Shown: one piece after another, positions 22,451-34,060 of the stretch
How the letters are laid out: each line of letters begins with the position of its first letter
Position numbering within the stretch: position 1 is the stretch's first letter
DNA from: Microvelia longipes
Taxonomy: Eukaryota; Arthropoda; Insecta; Hemiptera; Veliidae
Reading direction: 5' to 3'
Assembly (NCBI GenBank): GCA_018340805.1
Contig: JACMZG010001914.1
Span: forward strand, 14,722,504 to 14,786,503
DNA: 64,000 bases
Translations under genes and position numbers: made by a program
Notes under the pieces: model-generated
The model's database searches: none
The model's input: only the letters and a program-made list of their open reading frames with translations
What the model was told of the DNA's origin: nothing

Positions 22451-25400
22451 ATGGGGTTAACGTTTGTACTTGTTGTGGGTCTAACATTTGTTTGCGCTAG
22501 TAGTCATGAACTTAGGATAAGTAATGGATGTTCATTTACAGTATGGGTCGGATTGTTAAATAATCCTGACAAAGCATTGCCAAACAATGGCGGATTTCAA
22601 TTAGATCAGGGTGCAACACAAAGTGTGAATGTTGATAATGGTTGGGCTGGAAGAGTTTGGGGAAGAACTAACTGTGATGCAAATGGTCAATGTGAAACAG
22701 GTACGAGAATCTCGCTTCTTAATTTAGTTGTGATAGGTTTGTACTAGAGAAATATATAAACAAAGTAGGGTAACAAACGCGATTTCTGTCAGACCTGGCA
22801 TTTAGTTCACATTTTGTCCAACAGGGAGTTGGACCCAAATTTTCTTATAATTAATTTACGGTACTCAAAATTTTTGTTTTTATTGCATTTATTTGAACAA
22901 TTAAGTTTAAATGTTAATAATTAGTGCAAGAAATACATTTTCCAATAGTGGTTAAGTCCGAATCTTTAAATACTAGGTTTATTTAAATGACTTAAAACGA
23001 GCGGCTAATTAAACTTTTTTTTTCGTGTGCACTACTTAACTTAGTACATTTTTGCAAATTATATTTGTTTTTCCCCCTTCAAATATTAATTGTGATTAGT
23101 AATTTAACAAATTTAACCTTTTTTAATATAATAAAAGCAATCGAAATTTTAAGTTACATTTAAGGCAATACACTGTCGTCTGCATTTTCTTCAAAATCTT
23201 TATAAAAACATGTGGTTACCTTTACTATAGTTTCTCTTTTTCTTTAACTAATTTATTTTAACACTTATTTCACGGAATTTAATACAAAATCATTAAACTA
23301 TCACGTACATATTAAAGTACGAAAACACGATAAAAAGTAAAGCTCACCTAATGTTATCAGGGTTGCCAATAAAATTAAATAAAAACACCTAAATCCGAAA
23401 AAGCGCATGCGCAGTTATTCTAATTTTAGTTATTTTTGAGCCAGCTATCAGCTGATCGGGCAGGTCTGATTTTTTTTACATGTGTCAGTTAAGGAGTTGC
23501 CCTACTTGGTTTATATATTACTTTAGTTTGTACAAACTTAAACTTTTCCTATAAATTTTGACTCTTTTTAAGCGATGTTCATTTAAGAAATAACACACGC
23601 ACGTCTTCAGATAGTAAATGCATTCGAATCATTCTCAGCGGTCACCTATACATCACTGACCACGCTCAATGCTGCTTAATTTTTATGATCCAACAAAATA
23701 ATGGATATTCTTGTCGTATTGAAACGGGACTTAGTGTACTTATTTATTAGGCAAAAATATACACTTGTTTTACATTTCAACTCAATTGGACCATTTTCCA
23801 ATTATTTAAAAAACGTACACAAGTCATTCAAAAAAAATTAAACTAATTCTAATAATGAGATGAAACTTAGCAAATATATTAGTCTTATACATGGCTACAT
23901 GCGTGCCAAATTTCAATCAGATCGCATCATCTTTCTGCGTTTAATAATTTTTCGAAATTTTGCTGAGTCAATATTGCGGGTTAATGACGTCATCAAAAAT
24001 ATTTTCCGAATTGCACAACTACAGCGGTGGACTGATTTTTGTACATAGTTTGAACTCTTTAGCATGAGTTCAAGTTAGTTACTTGGAGCTCCGATAATAA
24101 CAGACACACACTCCCGGTTCGGAGTTTTTTTGCAAATAATACTTTTCCTTTGTAAAATTAATTCCTATATACTTTTCATTTATGTACGGTACAAATGAGG
24201 AAAAGTAATAAATAAATAGAATAGTTGATTGAGTAATAATTGATATAGTTATGACTTAAACTTATATAACAATTATTAGAGTAATAAAATAATAGGAAAT
24301 ATAAGTATACACATAAGTTAAACTAGTAGACTCGCAAAAATGATAAAGCAATCAATAAAGTAATATATATACTTAAATAATGAAAGAACTAAATATTTAA
24401 ATGATAAAATAAACTAACTAATTATAATTATTATTTATAAGAAAGTAATTAAATATTTTTTAGCAATCATACATATTTTTACTGACTCTTATAGTATAGT
24501 GAAAACTAGGAACAACACGTGCCTCAAAAACATTGCAGAGGCCCGTGCTGGGATTGATCCCATGACTAAATAAACTCGAAACTTTAAAGTCCATTCATTC
24601 TGTGTATTGACTGCGTACCTTAATCACTATACCACGGGTGACTCCTTATAATTCTTAATAAGTAAGATATATAAGTAGTATAGTGTACCGAGGTACCAAG
24701 ACAGTCAAGTAGTCGAGAGAGGGAGTACTTAGGTAAAATTATACAGTAATAAGGGGACTGGAAGTGAGACAGTTTCCATTCGGTGCCATTACTGTACTTA
24801 CTCATACTAGCGACTCCCCACCCTTCTAATTGGGTCACTAGAGGTATTATAAACGTATTTAATATTTATCAATATTACTATATCCTTCATATGACAAGTC
24901 TCCCTCGGGATTCACTCCCCCAGGACAAGATGATAGATAGTAATAGTTAAAAGGGGATTCCAATCGATGTAAACAAACCCAATGCAGTCGGAGGTTATAA
25001 CCTGACATTAAATGAACACTCTATGACGTCATTGCAGGAGTTAATATTGGTGACTTACTTTGAAAATTCTCCGTTTATTCCTTTAATTACGCCACCACTA
25101 GACCAATTTATTACCATAAATTATACTGAAACTAACAAACTGAAAGTATTAATCTTATGTTTATTAACATCATCTGCTTAACGCTTAAATATAAAATGTC
25201 TATAAACATAAATAATATCGTATAAAAATATTGACCTAAGTTTTTAGTTATTAAGAAATCCCACCATCCTATAAATTATCTTTCTACTATTTTATCTAAA
25301 ACTTTAGCCATAACCTACCTAATCAATTATTATATTTACAGCCTACCTATTTTTAAGTATCTTAAAGTCCTATGTATAATTTCTAGTTATACTTATACAA

Positions 25401-26687
25401 CTTATTTCCTAAGTCTATACATATATTGACTGGGATTCTTAAGTATTATTCATTTTAATATCGTATTTACTAGCTCGCTCGCAATAAATAGTATAAGAAC
25501 TAACCTTGTAGTAATTACCTCTTTCATTATAATTTTACTAAAGCTAAAATTAATTGTTTATGCATATTATTAATTTCCTGGTCGAATTTTGACATAAGTC
25601 TAAGCTCACCCCCACTAAGCAGCCGACTGAGTAGGGCAAAATCCTTATTCGTAATAATAAATAACATGAATATAAAATTTGGTTTCATTCATACAATTGG
25701 TTTCCTCCAATTAAATCACCTGATTAACTCTATCGGTCTGCCCTAAGCGTCTTCACTTGCCTTTGACTAAGGCTAAACTTGATGTTTGTAGTTGTTACTG
25801 ATTGTGGCATATTAATATTAGCTCTAGAATCCAAAGACTTCTAGACAATCTACATTTATATAGATCTACATTGACTCTATCGCTACCGAAAGACCTATAG
25901 CTTCATGACAACCAGGAAAACCAACGCATTTAATTCGAAAAACTTAGGCTGGACCTTCGCGGTGTAAGAGATCATTTATGCCTCACGCTTTAACAACCTC
26001 GCACAAGTAATGTGAGACCATTTTATTTTTAATCATGCAGAATGTTATTAACACATTCGCGCCTTTATTTTTGTATAAAAATTTTACGAAGTTTTTATAA
26101 TTTTTAATTTATATTTAGAATTATTTTGTTTAATTAGTTTCTATATATACAAAATGCTAAGTTTGTTTATATTTATTGCAGGAGATTGTGGAGGTAAAAT
26201 CGAGTGTGGTGGAGCTGGTGGTAATCCACCAGTCTCACTTGCCGAGATAACATTTGATGGCGATGGCGGAAAGGATTTCTACGATATTAGTTTAGTCGAT
26301 GGATACAATTTGCCAATTGCAATGGAACCTATCCAAGGAACTACTTCTGGAGGTGGTAGCAGCAAGTATGATTGTGGAAGAGCAGGTTGCACCAAGGATT
26401 TAAACGCCCAGTGTCCAGATGAACTTGCCCAAAAGAACGGCGAGGGTAATACAGTTGCTTGTAAATCAGCTTGCTTAGCATTCAATACTGATCAATACTG
26501 CTGCAGAGGACAGTACGGAACTCCCGAGACATGCAAAAGTACTGACTGGCCAACAAACTATCCAGCTACTTTCAAGGACGCATGTCCTGATGCTTATTCC
26601 TATGCTTACGACGACACGACAAGCACATTCACTTGCAGCAGCAGCGACGGAGGTTCATCCGGATACTCAATAACATTTTGCCCTTGA
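22451..26687 (+). CDS. Thaumatin-like protein C (two exons)
   Basis: Secreted TLP of 251 residues. Exons are 22451-22700 and 26182-26687, phase 1, donor CAG|GTACGA, acceptor TTGCAG|GA. The signal peptide MGLTFVLVVGLTFVCASS precedes a mature chain with 16 cysteines, the junction signature CETGDCGGKIEC, SLAEITF, YDISLVDGYNLP and CPDAYSYAYDD. Exon 1 and the promoter are close to TLP-A; the 3' half and 3' flank are closest to TLP-B, so the cluster has a mosaic duplication history. The intron (3481 bp) has grown by repeat insertions. No canonical AATAAA follows; AATACA at 26719-26724 is the likely poly(A) signal. Function in glucan binding or defence is inferred from the family only. Confidence 0.93.
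23240..23835 (-). repeat. Dispersed repeat R4, copy 2
   Basis: TTTCACGGAATTTAAT, GTTGCCAATA, AGCTATCAGCTGATC and CTGACCACGCTCAATGCTGC recur in the same order at 57290-57890. The end 23640-23835 recurs inverted at 1830-2730. Confidence 0.65.
23838..24210 (+). repeat. Dispersed repeat R1 copy
   Basis: ATGAGATGAAACTTAGCA, GCCAAATTTCAATCAGATC, TTTTTCGAAATTTTGCTGAG and TTAATGACGTCAT match 30855-31010. The copy ends with ACTTTTCCT...GAGGAAAAGTA at about 24210. Confidence 0.75.
24541..24640 (-). repeat. tRNA-like sequence (SINE head or tRNA pseudogene)
   Basis: On the minus strand CCCGTGGTATAGTGATTAAGG resembles acceptor/A-box sequence, and TGGGATCAATCCCAGCACGGG resembles T-arm and 3' acceptor. 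CCCGTG can pair with CACGGG. About 45 bp of unrelated sequence replaces the anticodon region, so it is not a functional tRNA. Confidence 0.55.
24650..25930. other. No gene seen (middle of TLP-C intron)
   Basis: Moderately AT-rich, non-repetitive within the window, with no coding signal. Its higher complexity than its surroundings suggests old inserted element DNA, but I cannot identify one. Confidence 0.4.
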
Positions 26688-27053
26688 AATTTCTTTTTAT
26701 CTTTATCTATTGACAAATAATACATTTTAATATTTGTTTGAGTAACGCTTTTAAATTCTTACTTCCTATTCTTTCTTACCTCCTAATTCTCTTAACCACA
26801 GAAACTGTAAAATTAACTAATCCTCAAATCAAGCCCGGGCCAATGTAATTTTTAAAATAGTTGTCCACTAAATTTGTAAGTAACTTTAAATTGAATTTGA
26901 TGATTAATATCATCTATTCATCTATAGTCTAAATTTAGAAGAGAATAAATAAATAAAATCTTTTAAATTGCAATAAGATTAATCCTTATGTATAGAATAT
27001 TGATAAGCCTGATTTAAACAGGTAAAAAATAAGCAGCTCATTCATAAAAACAT
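26688..27053 (+). repeat. TLP-C 3' flank, duplicated at TLP-B
   Basis: 26688-26930 matches 13094-13320 and 26928-27053 matches 14486-14612. The two matches are contiguous here but separated by about 1.17 kb at TLP-B. Confidence 0.8.
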
Positions 27054-28059
27054 CGACTATATAACACTGAACAAAAAATACTGATCCAAAGAAAGCAGAC
27101 TTCGCTCTATAGATAAGTTCAATAAACTAGATTTCGCTTAATAAAATTAAATATTTGAGCATAGTGAAATCAAACCACCCGAGGTTTTTCCTGCAGATTT
27201 TATAATCATAAAGGACTAAAAAAGGCATATATAATGGCAAGTATGCCATGATTAATAGAACACAGTAAAAATAAAAGTACATGGGCTGCCGTACCCCCGC
27301 CAAGTCTAGCGGTCACTAGTGTATCATCCTTTACAAGAAGCTTCTCGAGGCTAATTTAACCCCCTCGTATCGTTTAATTAAGGATATATAAATATAATTT
27401 TAATATTAACTCAAAGATCTTAATGAGCTGACCCATTCTAACGAATTTCATATCTTTTCCATACACAGGTGTTGAGATATAATGGCTCAAAACCAGGCAG
27501 TTTTGACACTCGCTCACTCACTCATCAAAATTATAAAAATTCTAAGGCACATCCAGCAATCTTAGACACTTAAAATTTGGTATATATCTATATACCAAAT
27601 TCTGTTGATGTGGAAATCAATGAAAAATTGTAAAAAACATTTTCAGTTCCTACTACCTAATATGTTCGTTCCCCTTAACTTGAAAAATAATCCTAACCTT
27701 AATTTTACGTATAAAGACAAATTTTGACAAATAGCGCTACCTAGTAGAGCACGCCAAAGCTATGAATATCAAGAGTTTTATTTATGAGAACATAAAATAT
27801 TTTATGTTCTCTAAATTTTTGTGAGTTTAAAACATAAAATAAATTTTATGTTTTTCTCTAATTTTGTGTTCTATGTTGTGAACATAAAACACAAAATATT
27901 TTTGCAATTTATCTATTGTTTAATTAAATAAAATGGAACTGTTTAGTAATAAATAAGTGTTGTAACATGCTGTAACTAATTAATAATTCAATAATATTTC
28001 TTGTCGTATTTTTTTATGGAATGTCCAAGCATATAAAAAGGAATGAAATTCTAACAAAA
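27054..28059. other. No gene seen; two short palindromes
   Basis: AATTTGGTATATATCTATATACCAAATT at 27574-27601 and a perfect 26-bp palindrome GAGAACATAAAAT/ATTTTATGTTCTC at 27786-27811. No coding signal otherwise. Confidence 0.6.
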
Positions 28060-28172
28060 ACACATGCGTCAAATGTGCGTATAATGTGAGATCATAGATT
28101 AAGCCAAGCTGTATTTGTTAGCAAACACAATACTTTTTCTATATACCTACAGTATAAATGAGGAAAAGTAAT
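28060..28172 (+). repeat. R1 3' end fragment
   Basis: GCAAACACAATACTTTTTCTATATACC with GTATAAATGAGGAAAAGTA, the R1 terminal hairpin, with little upstream R1 sequence. Confidence 0.65.
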
Positions 28173-28837
28173 AATAATAGTTGTGATTATGAAAATAAAT
28201 AATTTTAAAACTTAACTACAAAACTAATTTTAATTATTTTTGTTCAGTGGAAGAATAATGCGTTTTCAAGATAAATATTGAATACTTGAGTGAAATTATT
28301 TAAGAAAATTCCAGTTCTTCTCTTCATCTTTTAATTTCTGACCATTGTTAGTTCCTCAAAAATCAGATATTTAGGGACAAATGTCAGTGTTATTATTAAC
28401 ACAGAATTTAAATTAGCTAGGATTAATGTAAAAAGCAAGGTAAAAGAATATGATAAGAATAAAATACAAATCTGTAGAAGTTATTTCTGGGCGAAAATTC
28501 GTTTAAAACTTTTTCAATATAAAACGTTTATAGAAATCAGTTTTTTAAAAAAAAAAACTTGGGTTTTACAAAAAGTTCTCGATCTGGTACAGAAATAATT
28601 TGAATTTTTTAGACCGGGGCGAAAAGGAACGTGATTAAAAAACTAGATTAAAAAATGCAGAAACGTAAAATCATTTTGCATATTTTTTGAAAGTTAGTGT
28701 CAAAGCAATCACAGCTCTTATTTTTGTTAAAACTCAAGGAATAAATTGAAATTATTGAGTTTAAATCGAAACTAGTATTCAACATTTACTATTTAGGTAG
28801 TCGGGTACAGAGGGCAGATTGGCAAAGAGACCTTATA
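28173..28837. other. No gene seen
   Basis: AT-rich sequence with no recognisable content. Confidence 0.5.
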
Positions 28838-29615
28838 GTCCAAAAACCGGATATAAAAAATGTGACTATATTTGTACTACTTCACACCCTTAAAATATAA
28901 CTTAAATATAACTAAAATATAACTTAAAATATACTTAAAATATAACTTAAAATATAACTTAAAATATAACTTAAAATATAACCCTTAAAATTTAACTTAA
29001 ATTATGAAGAAAAACATAGTCTGCCTATCCATAGTAGAGACCTTCAAATGATTTCGCATGAAAAATTGTATAAAATCGCACAAATTTTAGTTTTCTTAAA
29101 ATAAGTGGTTCCCTATGGGTCGTGTGCAAAACATGAAAAGAACATTTTTTAAAGACGATAAAATGTTCTGTAAAGCGAGTGTTTAATTATCAAAATCAGA
29201 TGACTACAACCTAAGTTATGGCTCTGTAAAAACACTAAATTTATGCAATCAGCAAATTTCTTTGAAAAAATATTGGCTTTTTGGGCATTTTTGGGCCATT
29301 TAACAAATGTCATAACTTTAGTTTTGGTCATCCGATTTTTACGAAAAAACACTCGTTTTACAGAAAATTTTATCAACTTTAAAAAATACTCTCTTCATGT
29401 TTTGCATACGACCTACAGGGGACCCCTTATTGCAAGAAGAATGGAAAATCACTTGGTGCGATTTTCTAATATTTTGAGCGAGCGCATTTATATGAAGGGC
29501 TCCAGTCTGGATAGGAAGACTGTGCTTTACCTTGATAATTTAAGGTATATTTTTAAATAAATTTGGTTTGATGTAGTATAAAATGAGTCACATTTTTATG
29601 CCTGGCTCTTGGACT
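28838..29615. repeat. Large imperfect foldback, ~370-bp arms
   Basis: The outer ends TTATAGTCCAAAAACCGG (28838) and CCTGGCTCTTGGACTAT (to about 29615) pair. Inner pairs include GTCTGCCTATCC with GGATAGGAAGACTG, GGGTCGTGTGCAAAACATGA with TCATGTTTTGCATACGACC, and GTAAAGCGAGTGTTTAATTA with ACACTCGTTTTACAGAAAAT. The centre is near 29230. Arms differ at roughly one base in five to ten. Frames on both strands (29149-29376 minus, 29243-29560 plus) are mirror images produced by the fold, not genes. Confidence 0.85.
28886..29004. repeat. ~14-bp tandem repeat
   Basis: Seven to eight copies of CTTAAAATATAACT and variants, inside the left arm of the foldback and not mirrored in the right arm. Confidence 0.85.
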
Positions 29616-29621
29616 ATTATT

Positions 29622-29690
29622 AAAAAACAAGAGGCCTTCGGCTTCTCTGCCGGTTCGCGGCGTCAACACTGGAGGCCGCTTCGCAGTCAC
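29622..29690 (-). repeat. R2 3' end fragment
   Basis: AAACAAGAGGCCTTCGGC and GGCCGCTTCGC match the GC-rich end of R2 (11215, 30812) in reverse. No upstream R2 sequence follows. Confidence 0.55.
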
Positions 29691-30099
29691 GCATATTTGA
29701 TAAACAATAGGTTTTTGGACATTAACAAGGTTGATTTTGTTCCGAATTTCATTTCGATCTGAGAAAGCATTCGAGTTAGAAGCATCGTGTCCTATAGGAA
29801 CGTCTAAGAACAAAAATTCCGTACATAAATACATACTCACACAGACACTTTTTCTTCCAGGAACTTTTCCTCGCCATAGCGCAGGCGCTGTGCTCCTCCA
29901 TACAACTTCGGACTAGCTTTGCTTGTACTTAGACAGTACATACAACCGTTTTCTTCACAGCAGACATCCATCCAGGCACTCTATCCAACAAAGTCGTTGT
30001 TACACTGACTGCATGGAAACAAAACTTAGTATATATACTTATTTACCCTGTAAATTAATACACACTATTATGAAATTTCAACTCATATTATTATTTTTG
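29691..30099. other. No gene seen
   Basis: Short open frames on both strands without recognisable domains. Confidence 0.4.
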
Positions 30100-30812
<713 letters not shown>

Positions 30813-30839
30813 AAACTATAACATGCAATATAATAAAAA

Positions 30840-31550
30840 TTGAACTAAAGCTGATGAGATAAAACTTAACCTTATTTGTTGGTTCTATACATGACTATAT
30901 GCAAGCTAAATTTCAAACCAATCAAAAGGTTTTTCGTGTTTAATGAATTTTCGAAATTTCCGCTAAGTCATCATTTCCGGTTGATGACGTCATAAAATAA
31001 TATTTTCTAGATAGCATATAACTAGACCTAATGATTAATTTTTGTTCAAAGTTTAGGCTCTAGGATAAATACACTGAGAGTTACGATAACAAAAGACACA
31101 CACACATAGATAGAAAACTGTAAAAAACACTTAATTGGTCTTACCCATAGAGATTTTATTACTAGAGGGGTCCTACAGGTTAAATTTTGAAACATCGAAA
31201 AAGTAACCTGACCGCCTTCGCTTATATACATATATATAATCAAATAATCAGTACAAAATTACCATAACTTATATAGTAAAAAAAAAACACAAACAATGTG
31301 CGGGAAACCGAAATAAATATATTAATTATTACCTTAACTCACTCTTGAAGGAGGTTTCAATGAGGTTGCACAGAGCCCCTGAGAGCCCCAAAAGATGTTT
31401 TAGGCTTCTTAATGTATTTAGATAGACTATGCCCCCTCTAGTATACATCTCTATGGTCTTGCCCACCTGAAACGGACAATTCATTTGCAATTCCAGTTTC
31501 GGATATTTACTGCAAATACAATACTTTTCGATATAAATGAGGAAAAGTAA
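30840..31550 (+). repeat. Dispersed repeat R1 copy with nested MITE
   Basis: Begins like the 23.84-kb copy (GATGAGATAAAACTTA, GCTAAATTTCAAACCAATC, TTGATGACGTCAT) and ends at about 31510-31548 with AATACTTTTC...GAGGAAAAGTA. The MITE at 31146-31455 interrupts it. Confidence 0.75.
31146..31455. mobile_element. MITE nested in R1, 8-bp target duplication
   Basis: Terminal inverted repeats CATAGAGATTTTATTACTAG and CTAGTATACATCTCTATG. GTCTTACC (31138-31145) and GTCTTGCC (31456-31463) are an 8-bp target duplication with one change. R1 sequence is continuous across it. An 8-bp duplication fits hAT- or P-type mobilisation. Confidence 0.8.
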
Positions 31551-31639
31551 ATAGATTTTTACACAAAAAGGGAGAAAATATAAACTTTCCGCCATGATTT
31601 TTTGGTAGGAATGGAACAAAAATCGGAGTAGAAAGAGAT

Positions 31640-31780
31640 CATTTACTTTGTTCAGGCTCGGGGTTCAACCCTAAAACTCATTTTTCACGGTGAAAAATAC
31701 CTTGTGAACTGTTGGAGTTAAACCCACAAGGAGGTTGAACACGGAGTTGAACCCTTTGCCAAACCTCGTGTGTGAATCAA
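31640..31780. repeat. TTGAACCC-rich dispersed repeat, copy 1
   Basis: GGGGTTCAACCCT, AAACTCATTTTT, GGAGGTTGAACACGGAGTTGAACCCTTTGCCAAA. A related copy lies at 56840-57045. Confidence 0.6.
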
Positions 31781-32693
31781 GTAATTTATAGAGAAGATAT
31801 TTTGAGAACCTTCGTTTTATTTTTATATATCCGTTTTACTCTAAAGATCGAGGAATTTATTAATATTTAACAATAATCGTACGCATTTTAATTTTCTTTA
31901 CTATTGTTTTAATTATTATTACTTAATATCTAAACTAGAAAAAAACTTATTATTTTTACCTAAATACAATAGAAAGGAAAATGGCGCAAAACGTCTTTCT
32001 ATCCTTACCTTTATCGTATTTTAAGTTAAAAAAACTAAGTCACTAGATCAGTTGTTATACTATATGTCAAAATTACAGAAGAAATAAAGTAAAACTACAC
32101 ATTTAAACTTCATTTAACTTTCATTTTTTTTTTAAAGTAACCCACCAAAACGAACAAAACTAGTAAACTAACTAATAGTTTCTTCATACTCTTTGGTCTA
32201 AAAATTTTCAACAGTGTTGTACTAATACTTTAACTTTTAAACTTTGACTTTATGGATATACATGTTGATACAAGATAAGCAAAATAATTAAAATGTAACA
32301 CGTGTAATGTTTAAACTATAACTTGATTATTTTAACTTGATTGATGTTATAATTGCTGTTATAGGAATTCTTTTTCAAAGTTGTCTTTAACCTAAAAGTA
32401 ATTTTCAAGTTGGCAATACTGTTTATCAGTAAAACTGAATGACTAAGCAAGCCAACCGCGGTATTTTTTAATTTATCTGTTCCGTTTGATTTTTAATTCA
32501 TTGCTGTTTTGTTAAATTCATTAATTCCACAAAATTTTAATTCCTCTAAATACTCACTGCATTTAGTGTTTTGTAATGAGTAACCAGGTTTTTTATTAAT
32601 ATTAATTATATATTTGTTATATTATATATTTTAATATTATAAATTATTTATTATTAATTTATTTTTTTTATAATAATTATATAATAATAAATG

Positions 32694-32776
<83 letters not shown>

Positions 32777-32861
32777 TAATTAATAATTTATTATTATTTA
32801 TTATTTACTTTATTTATTATTATTAATTTATATATATATAATATATATATAATAAATAATG
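31781..32861. other. No gene seen; TA-rich end
   Basis: AT-rich non-coding DNA; TA microsatellite and TTATTA-type repeats from about 32590 to 32860. Confidence 0.55.
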
Positions 32862-33095
32862 CCCGGTTTAGGGCCTTTCAGCCCATCAGGGTATTCACCC
32901 AGCGGGAACCACCTCAGGTGGGTAGCATCTACTAATATGTTAACAGCATCTACTAATATGAACAGCTCTCACGGCGGGGATTGACACGTCGCGCCGGTTC
33001 TGTCTACAACGCTTCCACACATAAAGTAGTACTAGCCCCAAGATACCGAGCAGCACAGCTGGCGAGGCCAGTGTTATGTTACGACCCGCTATGGT
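32862..33095 (-). mobile_element. SINE with the shared tail but a different head
   Basis: On the minus strand the tail (GATGCTACCCACCTGAGGTG, GTTCCCGCTGGGTGAAT, CTGATGGGC, ACCGGGCATTATT) is that of the SINEs at 2287 and 61278. The head differs: GGGGCTAGTACTACTTTATG, GGCGCGACGTGTCAATCCCC. It may be 5S-rRNA-like (GCTGCTCGG, TAGTACT) or tRNA-like (GTCAATCCCC as B box). GTAGATGCT is duplicated in the body. The boundary with the LTR element on the right is not exact. Confidence 0.6.
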
Positions 33096-33145
33096 TGCTT
33101 AACTGCGTGTAACTGTGTGAGGCGACAAGCGTATGCCTCAGGCAT

Positions 33146-33670
33146 TCAGATAACAATCAGAATGCAGTTGCTGTGGTCATCCAGCGTCATTAGTGCATAA
33201 TATGTTTGATCCGTGGTGACCAGGATATAATCAAAGTCTGGTACCAGAGTAAGAGTCTCTTTCGTACTGTTATCATAGGTTGGGAATGCAAACACTCCGT
33301 ACAGAGCTGCTACCATTGTTTGTTGTATCAGTGGTACAGTTAGCGTCAAATATAGCCTATCATCAGCGTGTACTAGGCCAGTCTGCCCAAACTGATAGAA
33401 CAATACAGGGTCAGTTGTTGGCTCCATTAATAAATCTAGTCCTGCCCGTGTTACGTTGCGCTTTATAGCCCTGAAGGTAGCTTGAAGCATAGATGGCGTA
33501 ATAATTTGCCTCGTAGCGGAGTTCCCCGCATGTATGGCACTATAAATCAGGTCAGACACATAAGATATGTCCGTATACAGGGTATCAGTGGCTACTGATA
33601 AGTACCTGATATATGCAAAAATTTTCTCATGAAACAATAACTGATCAAACCTAAGGCTAAGCTCTGTCAA
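33146..33670 (-). pseudogene. Env-like (Baculo_F-type) protein fragment of an LTR element, copy 1
   Basis: An open frame of 174 codons whose pattern fits the ectodomain core of the baculovirus F / errantivirus Env family carried by some insect Gypsy-type elements. It has a long helical heptad-like region, an ITPSMLQATF-type segment, a LYLTLTVPL strand, then FAFPTY and a cysteine near the end. In the family this is a membrane glycoprotein acting at the cell surface. The frame continues upstream on the minus strand to about 33880 but is broken by an in-frame TGA just before 33670. No transmembrane tail is visible before the SINE. It is a broken remnant. The plus-strand frame at 33280-33468 is antisense shadow. 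Confidence 0.6.
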
Positions 33671-34005
33671 GTCTCAGTTAGTCTTAATGTTAAAGTCAGT
33701 AAAAATATTAGCCAGTCTCTCCACATGGTCTTCAGTCTTATAAACTGTTTTTTCTAGCAAGTGAGTAATGGTCATATTTCTTGTGTTTTTTGTCATATTT
33801 TCATTTCCTCTTTTCGAGACAGGGAATGTATGATAAACTAGTAGGTTATGTTTTTTAGGTTCTACATTAACTTCTAGGTTTGACTAATACCCACCAATTT
33901 TTGTTCATACCGGTGCGAGACCTTATAATAATATTTACCATCGTGTAATAAATTATTACAGTCACCATATAATATTGTTATTTACAAAACCTTTTTCGTA
34001 AGGGC

Positions 34006-34060
34006 TCTCCCGCCGGGAATCGAACATAGGTCTCTTGGCTTGAGGCTTGTGTATTCCCGT
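34006..34060 (-). repeat. tRNA-like B-box sequence, copy 1
   Basis: On the minus strand AGACCTATGTTCGATTCCCGGCGGGAG looks like the T-arm and 3' side of a tRNA. I find no convincing A box or acceptor partner, so it is a fragment of a tRNA pseudogene or SINE. Repeated at 40704-40758. Confidence 0.4.

Larger units (their letters stand above)
22701..26181 (+). other. TLP-C intron, expanded by repeats
   Basis: It contains R4 (23240-23835), R1 (23838-24210) and a tRNA-like sequence (24541-24640). From 24650 to 25930 I recognise nothing. Confidence 0.8.

Noticed and set aside
24541..24640. Functional tRNA gene
   Set aside because: No anticodon stem; the region between A-like and B-like boxes is far too long and unpaired.
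26279..26485. Minus-strand frame within TLP-C exon 2
   Set aside because: Shadow of the conserved coding exon.
33280..33468. Plus-strand frame repeated at 39979-40167
   Set aside because: Antisense shadow of the Env-like frame.
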